Part shown: piece after piece, positions 50,664 through 58,978 of the stretch
Position numbering within the stretch: the stretch's first letter is position 1
Layout: each line of letters opens with the position of its first letter
Assembly (NCBI RefSeq): GCF_013343715.1
Contig: NZ_JABUNR010000002.1
Span: 310,001 to 374,000 of the forward strand
Length of the DNA: 64,000 bases
Direction of reading: 5' to 3'
From: Mesobacillus harenae
Lineage (GTDB): Bacteria; Bacillota; Bacilli; Bacillales; Cytobacillaceae
Position numbers and translations under genes: made by a program
The notes under the pieces: generated by a model
The model's database searches: none
What the model was told of the DNA's origin: nothing
Seen by the model: only the letters and a program-made list of their open reading frames with translations

Positions 50664-52090
50664 TTACGCTTCACCTCCGCAGAATTTCCGACCTGATAAA
50701 GCCTCTCCCAATTGTAATTGGCAGGTTTTACGAGACTTCCAATCCAGCACACGAGGAAGGAAATCCATCCGCTTGTAACAACTCCCTGTAAATCCCCGAC
50801 TGTAAAGTAAGCAAGATAGCCGCCAATAACAGCAAGAACTGCAGCAGCAAATGCTACATTTGCATTAAGCTTTTTCCAAAACAAGCCATAAATGATCGGG
50901 AATACAAAGGCGGCATTAATAACGCCAAGGAAGATCAACATCTGCAGCATTGTTAAGAATTTAGGCAAGCTGATAAGAAGCGCCAGAATTCCAATCACGA
51001 CCGTTAACCATTTTCCTGTTTTTAAAAGCTTCTTATCATCAGCCTTTGGATTAATCGTTTTATACACATCATTTAAAATTAGTGACACAAGAGAATTAAG
51101 GATCGCTGCAATAGTCGATGCTAAAGCAGACCAAACTCCGACAAGGAACACCCAGCTGACAAATTTACCTCCGTATATCTCAGCAATATAAGGAGCAACC
51201 TGGTTTATTTGATCAGGAGCCTGTCCTGTACCAATAGCTACAAAAGCCAATGTTGCTGTAGCAAGCGGCACGAAGAACCAGCCGATTCCCGCCAGCCCAA
51301 AAATGCTCATCAGCTTATCTTTACGGACAGCATAAGCACGCTGCCAGAATGTATTATCCATGAACACTTCCCCAATACCCATCATGGCACCGGCGAACAT
51401 AAACAGAATGCCTGCAGGAAGGAATAAATCCAGTTTTTCGGGTGCTAACTCAAGCATCCCTTCATAAACAGGTGCCACTCCAGTTGAAAAATAAACAATT
51501 GGGGGCACAACAATGACAACAATAAAGATCAGCATAACCTGGAAGAAGGCAATCCCTGTTACAGATGAAAACCCGCCCATAGAGGCATAGATAATTACAA
51601 TAAGGAATGTTAGTATTACTGCCAGTTCATAAGGAATATTGAAGATCTGCTCTAACAAGAGCCCTCCGCCAATCCCTTGAGTCATCAGCAAGCCGAAAAT
51701 ATAAATAAATACCATAATCAAAAAGAAAAAGTAGGTTTTACTGTCAAAACGATTTTTGTAAAAATCCCCTACCGTTTTTCCATTCGGAATGACCTCGTGA
51801 ATTCTTTTTCCTAATGGAGAAAATGCGACAACCGCTACTCCTCCTAGGAAGGAATAAGCAATTGCCCCGATCACACCCATGCCATAAGCAGCCTCAGGCG
51901 CGGCCATAATGGTGTTGCCTGTGACCCAAAACGCTAAAAGGGATGTAGTTCCAAAAGCAACGCCCAGCTTACCGTTCCCCGAAATATAATCATCAGCTGT
52001 TGAAACCTTTCGGGATATATACCAGCTTGAAGCAATAAAGGCTGCTCCAAGTGCTAAAATTACAAGAATATTGCCCCATGGAATGCTCAT
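50660..52090 (-). CDS. Sodium:solute symporter (SSS family)
   Basis: 476 residues with about 13 membrane helices and the LeuT-like inverted repeat of SSS. Typical segments are SWYISRKVSTADDYISGNGKLG, FGTTSLLAFWVTGNTIMAAPE (near residue 50), GKTVGDFYKNRF, YASMGGFSSVTGIAFFQVMLI in parts near residue 170, and MDNTFWQRAYAVRKDK. The start overlaps the preceding microprotein stop (ATGA) and the end overlaps the next microprotein. It should import the operon's amide or ureide substrate with Na+. Substrate not resolved. Confidence 0.9.
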   Translation of the reverse strand: MSIPWGNILVILALGAAFIASSWYISRKVSTADDYISGNGKLGVAFGTTSLLAFWVTGNTIMAAPEAAYGMGVIGAIAYSFLGGVAVVAFSPLGKRIHEVIPNGKTVGDFYKNRFDSKTYFFFLIMVFIYIFGLLMTQGIGGGLLLEQIFNIPYELAVILTFLIVIIYASMGGFSSVTGIAFFQVMLIFIVVIVVPPIVYFSTGVAPVYEGMLELAPEKLDLFLPAGILFMFAGAMMGIGEVFMDNTFWQRAYAVRKDKLMSIFGLAGIGWFFVPLATATLAFVAIGTGQAPDQINQVAPYIAEIYGGKFVSWVFLVGVWSALASTIAAILNSLVSLILNDVYKTINPKADDKKLLKTGKWLTVVIGILALLISLPKFLTMLQMLIFLGVINAAFVFPIIYGLFWKKLNANVAFAAAVLAVIGGYLAYFTVGDLQGVVTSGWISFLVCWIGSLVKPANYNWERLYQVGNSAEVKRK

Positions 52091-52206
52091 TTACGCTTCT
52101 CCTTTCTCTTGTATTCCATTTCTCCATAAAGCCCTAACATTGGACCAAACGTAGAAATGACGACTATGAGAAATAAAACGATGCTTATCGTAATCCAAAA
52201 ACCCAT
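52087..52206 (-). CDS. 39-residue single-helix microprotein upstream of the symporter
   Basis: MGFWITISIVLFLIVVISTFGPMLG begins (quoted in parts) a 39-residue product with one N-terminal helix (residues 3-25) and a highly charged tail (EMEYKRKEKRK). AGGGGATG lies upstream. Its TGA stop overlaps the symporter ATG, so it is coupled to the transporter. It has the same design as the microprotein at 50541, one helix and a basic tail, but a different sequence. Confidence 0.7.
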   Translation of the reverse strand: MGFWITISIVLFLIVVISTFGPMLGLYGEMEYKRKEKRK

Positions 52207-52301
52207 ATTAACATCCCCTTTGAATATTTACTGATTATTATATATTATTCTGAAAACTAACTACATGTCGTGTTAGACAAATCAAATAAGCCGCATTTGT
52301 C

Positions 52302-54059
52302 TTAATTAGACAAATGCGACTTATTAAGGTAACTTCTGATTTTTAAGGCTAGATTTAGTTCAAAGCCAATCTCTCCGCTAATTTGGCTGACACCTAAAAT
52401 CTTTTTTATATTATTAATGCGATATTTAATCGTATTTTCATGCACAAACATATTTTCCGACGTTTTTCTGGTGCTCTGGTTGTGCGCCAAAAATATTTCA
52501 AGAGTTTTCACGAGCTCTGCATTATGCTCCCTGTCATAATCCAGAAGCTTTTCCAGATTCATTTTTAGGAAACTCTCTAATTCTTGCGGATCGATATTCA
52601 GAAAAAGCCTGTAACCTCCCAATTCTAGGTAGTTAATGAAATCTTTCTCACGAGAATTCACCTGTTTTAAATACTCGATACATTTAATAGAATCTTGTAA
52701 TGAGTAGGAAATCTCCTTCATATTTGAAAAACTTCTTCCCAACCCAGCTAGAATCGTTAGTTTGCTTCTGCTTTTTAGCTCATTCACCAAGTCGCGGCCT
52801 GTACGGTCGATTTCTTTTTCATCCATCCGTTCATTTATGATGAGAAGAATCGAACACTGCATCGAATTTTCATAGACAAGTGACTTGTATGGAAACAGGC
52901 TTAAATGGCGATAGAGCAGCCTTGAAAAGCTCTGTTTTATTCCGTGTATCTCTTTAATCCCTGATAGCTCACTGGCAATCTCAATTGTCAGCAGAACGTA
53001 GCGGTTATTTTTCCGGTACAAATCTTTCTTTTTTAAAAATCGCATGCTTTGCTCAGGCTGATTTAAGATTTCTTTCATTAAATATCCTTCATAGCTGAAC
53101 TGACTCGATATGTATTGATTATGAGACTGCAGTTCTAGAGCAAACACAGTGGTCGCCTGCTCAATCGCAAAAAGATCAAGTCCATCAAGAACTTCATCTT
53201 TTTCGGCTGCCACGATTAGCATTCCAGTTAGTTCTGCTTCAATTTTTATCGCGAAAAAGTAGACATCATAGGAAATATTATTCACCATCACCTGCTTGTG
53301 TGCAGGCGGCTCGTCCCATAATAAAGCTTCATCCCTTACCAACTCGCTAATTTCATTTAAAGACTCAGAGGTACTGGATAATAAATCAAAAAAATCATTC
53401 GCTACGCCGACTGGTTTATGGATCAAATCAGCAAGGGTCTTTGTTATCTTCGCTAATCCTTGATGGGACATATATACCTTTGTCAGTTCCCTGTGAATAT
53501 GGTTGGAGCGGTTATTTTGAGAAATTAGCATGGCATTTTCTATCGCAATCATCGCTTGATTAGCGAATGTCTGCAATAGCATCAAATTATCATGGGTAAA
53601 TTCAACACTTTCTGAGAAACTGTCAATTGTCAGTACCCCAAAGCATTCATGCTGGTTCATTAAAGGAGCACAAATCGTGCTTGTCGGGACCATATGATTT
53701 TCTCCTAGTGCACTTTGGTAAAGCTCCATGTTCTGAACTGTCAGGTCCGACATACCTTTGGAAGTGTCCGTCCTAGAAGTAAACAGCTGCGCTTGCTTTA
53801 ATTGGAACGTCTTACCAGACATTCCCTCATTCGGCTGCAAAGCTACCTCTTTCAAAAACTCCATATTAAACCCTACAGCAGACTTGGCCCTTAAGTGTTT
53901 CTTATGGGGATCATACAAAAAGAGAACACTGGCATCAGCCCAATCAAACACACTCAAAACTTCCTTAATCAAAAGCTGCAGCACCTCATCCAAATTCCGA
54001 GTAGACGTCAAAGCCTTCGTCGCATTAATCAAACTCAAAAGCTGCTTCTCCGTATTCAT
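52302..54059 (-). CDS. GAF-domain PucR/CdaR-type transcriptional regulator
   Basis: 585 residues. An N-terminal GAF domain (about 20-190) shows ADASVLFLYDPHKKHLRAKS (in part), NEGMSGKTFQ and ICAPLMNQHECFGVLTIDSF. A second sensory region and a CdaR-type GGDEF-like region with LTILAGLGRSFSNMKEISYSLQDS follow. The C-terminal HTH_30 is TLEIFLAHNQSTRKTSENMFVHENTIKYRINNIKKILG (parts), typical of PucR-type activators. The ATG at 54059 is 7-8 bases after GGGAGGT. It is just upstream of the symporter-amidohydrolase operon, which it probably activates when substrate is present. Confidence 0.88.
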   Translation of the reverse strand: MNTEKQLLSLINATKALTSTRNLDEVLQLLIKEVLSVFDWADASVLFLYDPHKKHLRAKSAVGFNMEFLKEVALQPNEGMSGKTFQLKQAQLFTSRTDTSKGMSDLTVQNMELYQSALGENHMVPTSTICAPLMNQHECFGVLTIDSFSESVEFTHDNLMLLQTFANQAMIAIENAMLISQNNRSNHIHRELTKVYMSHQGLAKITKTLADLIHKPVGVANDFFDLLSSTSESLNEISELVRDEALLWDEPPAHKQVMVNNISYDVYFFAIKIEAELTGMLIVAAEKDEVLDGLDLFAIEQATTVFALELQSHNQYISSQFSYEGYLMKEILNQPEQSMRFLKKKDLYRKNNRYVLLTIEIASELSGIKEIHGIKQSFSRLLYRHLSLFPYKSLVYENSMQCSILLIINERMDEKEIDRTGRDLVNELKSRSKLTILAGLGRSFSNMKEISYSLQDSIKCIEYLKQVNSREKDFINYLELGGYRLFLNIDPQELESFLKMNLEKLLDYDREHNAELVKTLEIFLAHNQSTRKTSENMFVHENTIKYRINNIKKILGVSQISGEIGFELNLALKIRSYLNKSHLSN

Positions 54060-54079
54060 AGGCAATACCTCCCTTTATC

Positions 54080-54121
54080 GGTGACAGGCACCATCCAGTT
54101 AACTGGATGGTGCCTGTCACC
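54080..54121. repeat. REP-like palindrome, paired, TTAA loop
   Basis: Perfect 19-bp arms with loop TTAA, 21 bases upstream of the GAF/PucR-type start, so it lies in the 5' region of that gene and the 3' region of the MEDS gene. Confidence 0.95.
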
Positions 54122-54131
54122 TAGAAATTAT

Positions 54132-54150
54132 TTGGATGGTGCCTGTCACT
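54132..54150 (-). repeat. REP half-unit next to the MEDS gene stop
   Basis: TTGGATGGTGCCTGTCACT, with its last base changed. It ends 4 bases before the MEDS stop codon, and only 10 bases from the hairpin at 54080, so three units lie head to tail here. Confidence 0.88.
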
Positions 54151-54153
54151 CTA

Positions 54154-54720
54154 TTAGACGGCATCTTTAGATAGGTAAATGATTTCATCGTCTGTAAGCA
54201 TGACTTTGTGGCATCTCATTAATGTTGCTTTTAGAGAGGGAGTGATCCTGCTGGCATCATAGGCACATACTGAAACGAGGCTATGATCATCAACCATCTT
54301 GTCTACGCCCTTTTCATATTCTTCGATGCAGCCGGAAATCTCCTCGATATCTCTCCATTCAATATGGCCCCAAGTTCGTACTTTTTTGTTATCCCCAAGA
54401 TAAGCCTCGATATTTTGGGAGAAAACGGACAGGATTGTTTCAGGATGAAAGTTTCCGTGGGCATAATAAAAGTCGAAATTATTTATGAAATGTACTTTAT
54501 CTAATTGATTCTTATCTACCTTTGTTTTTAATTGTTCAAGAATTAGTCGATAATTCCGTTCATTTTCAACTAGCATAACATGCTCACCTTTACAGACACC
54601 AGAAGCAATATAAGAAACAGTATTGTTAATATAACATTCCGGGTTGTCATAATGATAAAAAATATGTCTCTCAAAAGGCCGATTCAATTGGTTTACTTGT
54701 TCCATTATATTGTTACTCAT
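54154..54720 (-). CDS. MEDS-domain (DcmR-type sensory) protein
   Basis: 188 residues. Segments such as HIFYHYDNPECYINNTVSYI, GVCKGEHVMLVENERNYRLI, KVRTWGHIEWRDIEE and SLVSVCAYDASRITPSLKATLMRCHKVML (parts) fit the MEDS sensory domain, found with kinases and regulators of methanogens, methylotrophs and bacilli. It has no output domain here, so it works through a partner. The nearest candidates are the GAF/PucR-type regulator 95 bases downstream and anti-sigma or kinase proteins elsewhere. ATG at 54720 follows GAGGGCAAGG. Confidence 0.75.
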   Translation of the reverse strand: MSNNIMEQVNQLNRPFERHIFYHYDNPECYINNTVSYIASGVCKGEHVMLVENERNYRLILEQLKTKVDKNQLDKVHFINNFDFYYAHGNFHPETILSVFSQNIEAYLGDNKKVRTWGHIEWRDIEEISGCIEEYEKGVDKMVDDHSLVSVCAYDASRITPSLKATLMRCHKVMLTDDEIIYLSKDAV

Positions 54721-54834
54721 TGCCTTGCCCTCACCCACTTAGATCAAGTTTATTTTATTATAACAGGTTAATTTTGGATATTGGCAAACTCCATGTAGGA
54801 GAATACTACCATAAATATAATTGGGGGGACTTGA

Positions 54835-54878
54835 GGGTGACAGGCACCATCCAAAAAATTGGATGGTGCCTGTCACCC
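54835..54878. repeat. REP-like palindrome, paired, CCAA/TTGG variant
   Basis: GGGTGACAGGCACCATCCAA ... TTGGATGGTGCCTGTCACCC. The inner G of the reference arm is replaced by A and its partner C by T, keeping the pair; an extra outer G-C pair is present. Confidence 0.95.
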
Positions 54879-54937
54879 TTACCGGTTATAATTACCATTT
54901 TTATGAATGCAAAAATGCTATTTTAAGGGGATTGGAA

Positions 54938-55212
54938 TATGGGTTTTTTTCCTTGTTCTTATGTTGTCTGGGCTGTTAGTTATAGCGTTTGCGGTTAATG
55001 AAATCTATACAGCTGATAAATCCTCAGAGAAAAAAACGATCAAAGCCGCTGAAAAAATTTAAACAGGTTCTCCCCAAATGAAATTTGACTTCAAAACTGG
55101 TTTTATCATCAAGATGAGTTATGATGAATTCCGCTATCTGATTGAATCAATTAAAATTGTGGATGCAGATGATACAACCGTTATCAGAAACACTCCCCCA
55201 GAGAGATCCTAA
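54938..55212 (+). pseudogene. Degraded small exported protein gene
   Basis: ATG at 54938 opens MGFFPCSY, which soon stops. In the +1 frame, LVLMLSGLLVIAFAVNEIYTADKSSEKK (parts) has a hydrophobic helix and polar tail. After a TAA at 55060 the same frame continues as TGSPQMKFDFKTGFIIKMSYDEFRYLIESI to 55212. This is best read as a small membrane or exported protein broken by a frameshift near the T run at 54941-54949 and a nonsense codon. The ancestor is unknown. Confidence 0.45.
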
Positions 55213-55312
55213 CCGTTACAACATGTTACCCCTTCTCTTACATCGGGAATGCCCCACAGCGATTTATCTTCGTTGCATCCTGATCCAGAAAGTTGGATCG
55301 TTCTCAAAAAAT

Positions 55313-55346
55313 AAGCCTTACCTATAAAAGAGGGTAAGGCTTTTCT
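55313..55346 (+). terminator. Intrinsic terminator after the degraded gene
   Basis: 10-bp stem AAGCCTTACC/GGTAAGGCTT with a 10-base loop, followed by TTCTTT. It isolates the following catabolic cluster. Confidence 0.85.
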
Positions 55347-55542
55347 TTAAGCGGACATTAGTGCTATTCATAAGCATGCATGACACCTGTGCGGCTGGTA
55401 AGATCTTAACGTAATTAAAGACATATTAAAGACATTGGCTTTATTTAATAGAGTCTTTAACATATAGTTAAGCAGTATTCTGAATTTATAGAAAACTATT
55501 AGTGAGTGTTTTCGAAATCATCTTTCAAAGGGGGATTTATTG

Positions 55543-56790
55543 ATGGAGTCTGGTATTAACAAAAATGCGGTGGCACCTGGTCAAGAGTTAAAAGCTAAAC
55601 GGAGTTATTTAAGTCATTTGGGTCCTGCCTTTATCACGTCAGCTCTTGTACTTGGACCTGGCAGTTTGACCTTGTCTTCAAAAATCGGTGCCATTTATGG
55701 CATGCAATTGATTTGGGTTCTTATGGTTGTTGTTATTTTTATGATGATTTTTACTGAGATGAGTACAAGAATTGGCTTGGCTGCTAATGAATCTTTTATT
55801 CAAGTAATGAAAAATAAATGGGGAAAGCCGGCGGCTATATTAATTGGATTTGGTGCCTTTCTCGTTACAGCCTCTTTCCAGGCAGGTAATGCACTAGGTT
55901 CTGGGTTAGCCGTCTCCTCTATTGCAGGACTCTCATCTACTTTTTGGATTACATCAATTACTTTACTTGGAATGGCCCTCTTATTCACAAAAAACTTTTA
56001 TAAGATCCTAGAAAGGCTAATGCTCGGTCTTGTCCTTGTCATGCTTGTATCCTTTGCCGTAACACTAATTTTAACAAAGCCCTCCATTACCGATTTATTT
56101 GCTGGTTTTGTACCAATCATACCGGATGGATCACTGCCTCTCATCATTGCCCTCACAGCTACAAGCTTTTCTATAGTTGGAGCATGCTATCAATCTTATT
56201 TAGTTCAGGAAAAAGGCTGGACACTGAAGCACAAAAACTCAGGCATGAAAGAAACCTATCTGGGAATTTTCATTCTCGGCTTTATATCTTTAATGATTAT
56301 GCTCTGTGCAGCTACAATCTTAAAGCCACAAGGCGTCGTTGTTAACTCTGTTTCCGAGATGGGTTTAGCATTAGAACCGCTTTACGGGAACTGGGCTACT
56401 GTTTTATTTATGATTGGACTTTTCGGAGCATCCTTCTCGTCCCTTATGGGAAATGCGACAATCGGCGGTACCATGCTATCTGACGGTCTTGGAATGGGAA
56501 GCAAACTATCTTCCAAAGCCGTAAAGGGCTTTATCTTGCTCGTGATGGCCTTCGGATCTCTAATCGGCATCATTTTCGGCTCTGCACCCGTGAACATGAT
56601 TATCTTTGCTCAGGCCATTACCATCGTTATTGTTCCTTTTATCGCCATCGCCCTCCTTGTGGTTGCAAATGATGAAAAGATCATGGGTTCCCTTAAAAAT
56701 ACGCTTTGGAAAAATATCATTGGCGTAACTGGATTAATTGTCCTTATTTTACTAGCAGTTAATAACATCATTAACATCTTCTTTAAATAA
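55543..56790 (+). CDS. Nramp-fold transporter lacking the canonical metal site
   Basis: 415 residues with about 11 helices and Nramp-like topology. The family's helix 1 motif DPGN is replaced by GPGS (residues 38-41) in ITSALVLGPGSLTLSSKIGA. The helix 6 MPH motif is missing; the region reads ATSFSIVGACYQSYLVQEKG. The residues that bind Mn2+ in classical Nramp proteins are therefore absent, as in non-canonical Nramp-related groups. AAAGGGGG lies 8 bases before the ATG; TTG 55540 is the alternative. It leads a catabolic cluster, which hints at an organic or Mg2+-like cargo. Substrate unknown. Confidence 0.8.
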   Translation: MESGINKNAVAPGQELKAKRSYLSHLGPAFITSALVLGPGSLTLSSKIGAIYGMQLIWVLMVVVIFMMIFTEMSTRIGLAANESFIQVMKNKWGKPAAILIGFGAFLVTASFQAGNALGSGLAVSSIAGLSSTFWITSITLLGMALLFTKNFYKILERLMLGLVLVMLVSFAVTLILTKPSITDLFAGFVPIIPDGSLPLIIALTATSFSIVGACYQSYLVQEKGWTLKHKNSGMKETYLGIFILGFISLMIMLCAATILKPQGVVVNSVSEMGLALEPLYGNWATVLFMIGLFGASFSSLMGNATIGGTMLSDGLGMGSKLSSKAVKGFILLVMAFGSLIGIIFGSAPVNMIIFAQAITIVIVPFIAIALLVVANDEKIMGSLKNTLWKNIIGVTGLIVLILLAVNNIINIFFK

Positions 56791-56810
56791 AAACATAGAG
56801 GTGAAAAAAT

Positions 56811-57827
56811 ATGAAAACTATCGCAGAAGTAGAAGAAGTAATGACCATACCTTCAAAAGAGCTAATCTATGATCTAGGGAAGCTCGATGGTGACATTATG
56901 ATCCTTGGTGTAGGCGGCAAAATGGGGCCAACGCTAGCTAAACTGGCTGTACGTGCTATCCGGGAAGGAAATTTACAAAAAAAAGTTTTCGGTGTTTCAC
57001 GATTTTCATCAGGTTCTCTTCAAGAGGAACTCGAGAAAGAAGGAATCGAAACAATTGCAGCTGACTTATTGACTGACGGCGACCTGCAAAAGCTTCCCAC
57101 TGTTAAAAACATTATCTACATGGCTGGGAATAAATTTGGAACAAACGGAAATGAACATTATACCTGGGCAATGAATGCCTATCTACCAGGCCGTGTGGCT
57201 GATAAATTCCCAGACTCCAGAATGGTTGTTTTCTCAACTGGCAATGTGTATCCGCTAGTACCTGTCACACAGGCAGGCTGTGACGAGGACCAGCCTGTCA
57301 ATCCTATTGGAGAGTATGCCCAATCCTGTCTTGGAAGAGAACGGGTTTTTACGAATTTCTCCTATAAAAACAATAGCCCAATGACTATATTTCGTTTGAA
57401 TTATGCTATTGATATGCGTTACGGGGTTCTCTTAGAAATCGCAAAACAAGTGTTTGCAGAAAAGACGATCGATTTAACAATGGGCCATGTCAATGTTATC
57501 TGGCAGGGCGATGCCAATGAATATGCCCTTCGATCACTGTTGCTAGCGGACAGTCCTCCCACGATTTTGAACGCTACTGGTCCTGAGACGGTTTCAATCA
57601 GATGGCTTGCAGAGCAATTTGGAAAGGCATTTAAAAAAGAAGTTTCTTTCACAAGCGAAGAACAGCCCACTGCTTTACTAAATAATTCCGCAAAGGCCCA
57701 TCAAGCGTTTGGCTACCCAAAGGTATCATTAAATCAAATGATAGCCTGGACAGCAGAATGGGTGGCAGAAGATGGGTTTGTCTTAAATAAACCTACCCAC
57801 TTTCAGGAACGACAAGGGGCCTTTTAA
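56811..57827 (+). CDS. NAD-dependent epimerase/dehydratase family protein
   Basis: 338 residues of the extended short-chain dehydrogenase type. The Rossmann motif is ILGVGGKMGPTLAKLA, a variant of G-x-x-G-x-x-G. The middle carries NIIYMAGNKFGTNG and FSTGNVYPLVPV, with a catalytic region at PIGEYAQSCLGRER (the usual Y-x-x-x-K is Y-x-x-x-C-L-G-R here, so the Lys may be missing or shifted). It starts 20 bases after the transporter and ends 1 base before the aldolase-like gene. The substrate is probably a nucleotide-free sugar or sugar acid; unknown. Confidence 0.8.
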   Translation: MKTIAEVEEVMTIPSKELIYDLGKLDGDIMILGVGGKMGPTLAKLAVRAIREGNLQKKVFGVSRFSSGSLQEELEKEGIETIAADLLTDGDLQKLPTVKNIIYMAGNKFGTNGNEHYTWAMNAYLPGRVADKFPDSRMVVFSTGNVYPLVPVTQAGCDEDQPVNPIGEYAQSCLGRERVFTNFSYKNNSPMTIFRLNYAIDMRYGVLLEIAKQVFAEKTIDLTMGHVNVIWQGDANEYALRSLLLADSPPTILNATGPETVSIRWLAEQFGKAFKKEVSFTSEEQPTALLNNSAKAHQAFGYPKVSLNQMIAWTAEWVAEDGFVLNKPTHFQERQGAF

Positions 57828-57828
57828 T

Positions 57829-58881
57829 ATGCTAAAAGAAGAAATCAAAAAACTATTGTTTGGCGGAACTGTTATTCCTGCCCATCCGCTGGCCCTTAAT
57901 GAAGACCGAACTTTGGATGAAAAAAGTCAAAGAAGATTAACAAACTATTATATTGATGCAGGTGCTGGAGGAATAGCGGTTGGAGTCCATACGACCCAAT
58001 TTGAAATCCGCGATCCAGAATTTAACCTCTACGAAAGGGTTTTGCGTCTGGCTGTAGAAGAAGTAACTAAGAAGAATCTCACCCGCCCTTTTATAAAGAT
58101 CGCTGGATTATGCGGTCCAACAGACCAAGCTTTAGAAGAAGCAAAAACAGCCAAAGGTTTGGGATATGACTTAGGACTTTTGAGCAATGGCGGGTTAGCC
58201 ACCCTGACTGAAGCTGAGCTTCTTGAGCGGACTAGGCAAGTAGCCGCAGTGATCCCAGTATTCGGTTTTTACTTACAGCCTTCTGTAGGAGGGCGCCCAT
58301 TTTCATATGATTTTTGGAAAGAGTTTGCTGAGATCCCCAACGTTTATGCAATTAAAATGGCCCCTTTCAACCGGTATCAAACTCTAGATGTTGTGAGAGC
58401 CGTTTGTCATTCATCTCGCCGTAATGATATTGCATTGTATACAGGTAATGACGATAACATCGTCAATGATCTACTAACCACCTATCAATTTAATGTAGAA
58501 GGCCATCCCTTTAATAAGCAAATTATTGGCGGCCTTTTAGGGCATTGGGCTGTTTGGACGAAAAAAGCAGTCGAACTTTTTGATGCAATTAAGATAGCAA
58601 GGGACCTTGGGAAGATCCCAGCTTCCCTCCTAACCTTAAACCAAGAAGTTACCGATGCGAACGGAGCCTTTTTCGATTCAGCCAATGGTTTTAAAGGATG
58701 CATTGCGGGGATTAACGAGGTACTAGCCCGGCAAGGCTTGCTAAAAGGCAATTGGTGTCTTCTTGAAAAAGAAAAGCTAAGTTCCGGCCAGGCAGACGAA
58801 ATTAATCGTGTTTACAGGGATTATCCGCATTTAAATGATGATGCTTTTGTAAAGAAAGTATTACTTGAGTCAAGTAAATAG
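57829..58881 (+). CDS. DapA-family (dihydrodipicolinate synthase-like) aldolase or lyase
   Basis: 350 residues, longer than the usual 290-300 of DapA. The TIM barrel begins LLFGGTVIPAHPLALNEDRTLDE, has GAGGIAVGVHTTQFEIRD in the place of the usual substrate loop, and carries the Schiff-base Lys in YAIKMAPFNRYQT (about residue 181). Most relatives retro-aldol 2-keto acids or sugar acids. It lies one base after the epimerase and is followed by an intrinsic terminator, so it completes a three-gene unit with the transporter. Reaction unknown. Confidence 0.83.
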   Translation: MLKEEIKKLLFGGTVIPAHPLALNEDRTLDEKSQRRLTNYYIDAGAGGIAVGVHTTQFEIRDPEFNLYERVLRLAVEEVTKKNLTRPFIKIAGLCGPTDQALEEAKTAKGLGYDLGLLSNGGLATLTEAELLERTRQVAAVIPVFGFYLQPSVGGRPFSYDFWKEFAEIPNVYAIKMAPFNRYQTLDVVRAVCHSSRRNDIALYTGNDDNIVNDLLTTYQFNVEGHPFNKQIIGGLLGHWAVWTKKAVELFDAIKIARDLGKIPASLLTLNQEVTDANGAFFDSANGFKGCIAGINEVLARQGLLKGNWCLLEKEKLSSGQADEINRVYRDYPHLNDDAFVKKVLLESSK

Positions 58882-58927
58882 GCCAGTTTAGAATTTATAA
58901 TCCAACTATCAAAAGAACTAAAATGCT

Positions 58928-58960
58928 GGACACTTTCCTTAGGGTGAGTGTTCAACTTTT
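58928..58960 (+). terminator. Terminator after the transporter-epimerase-aldolase unit
   Basis: Stem GGACACT/AGTGTTC (one G-T pair) with an inner CC/GG extension, then TTTTTT. It separates the unit from the regulator gene. Confidence 0.75.
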
Positions 58961-58978
58961 TTACCGGGGGGATCCACC

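Noticed and set aside
57250-57290. GTACCTGTCACACAGGCAGG resembling a REP unit
   Set aside because: It lies in the coding part of the epimerase gene, matches only partly, and lacks the GGTGCC core.
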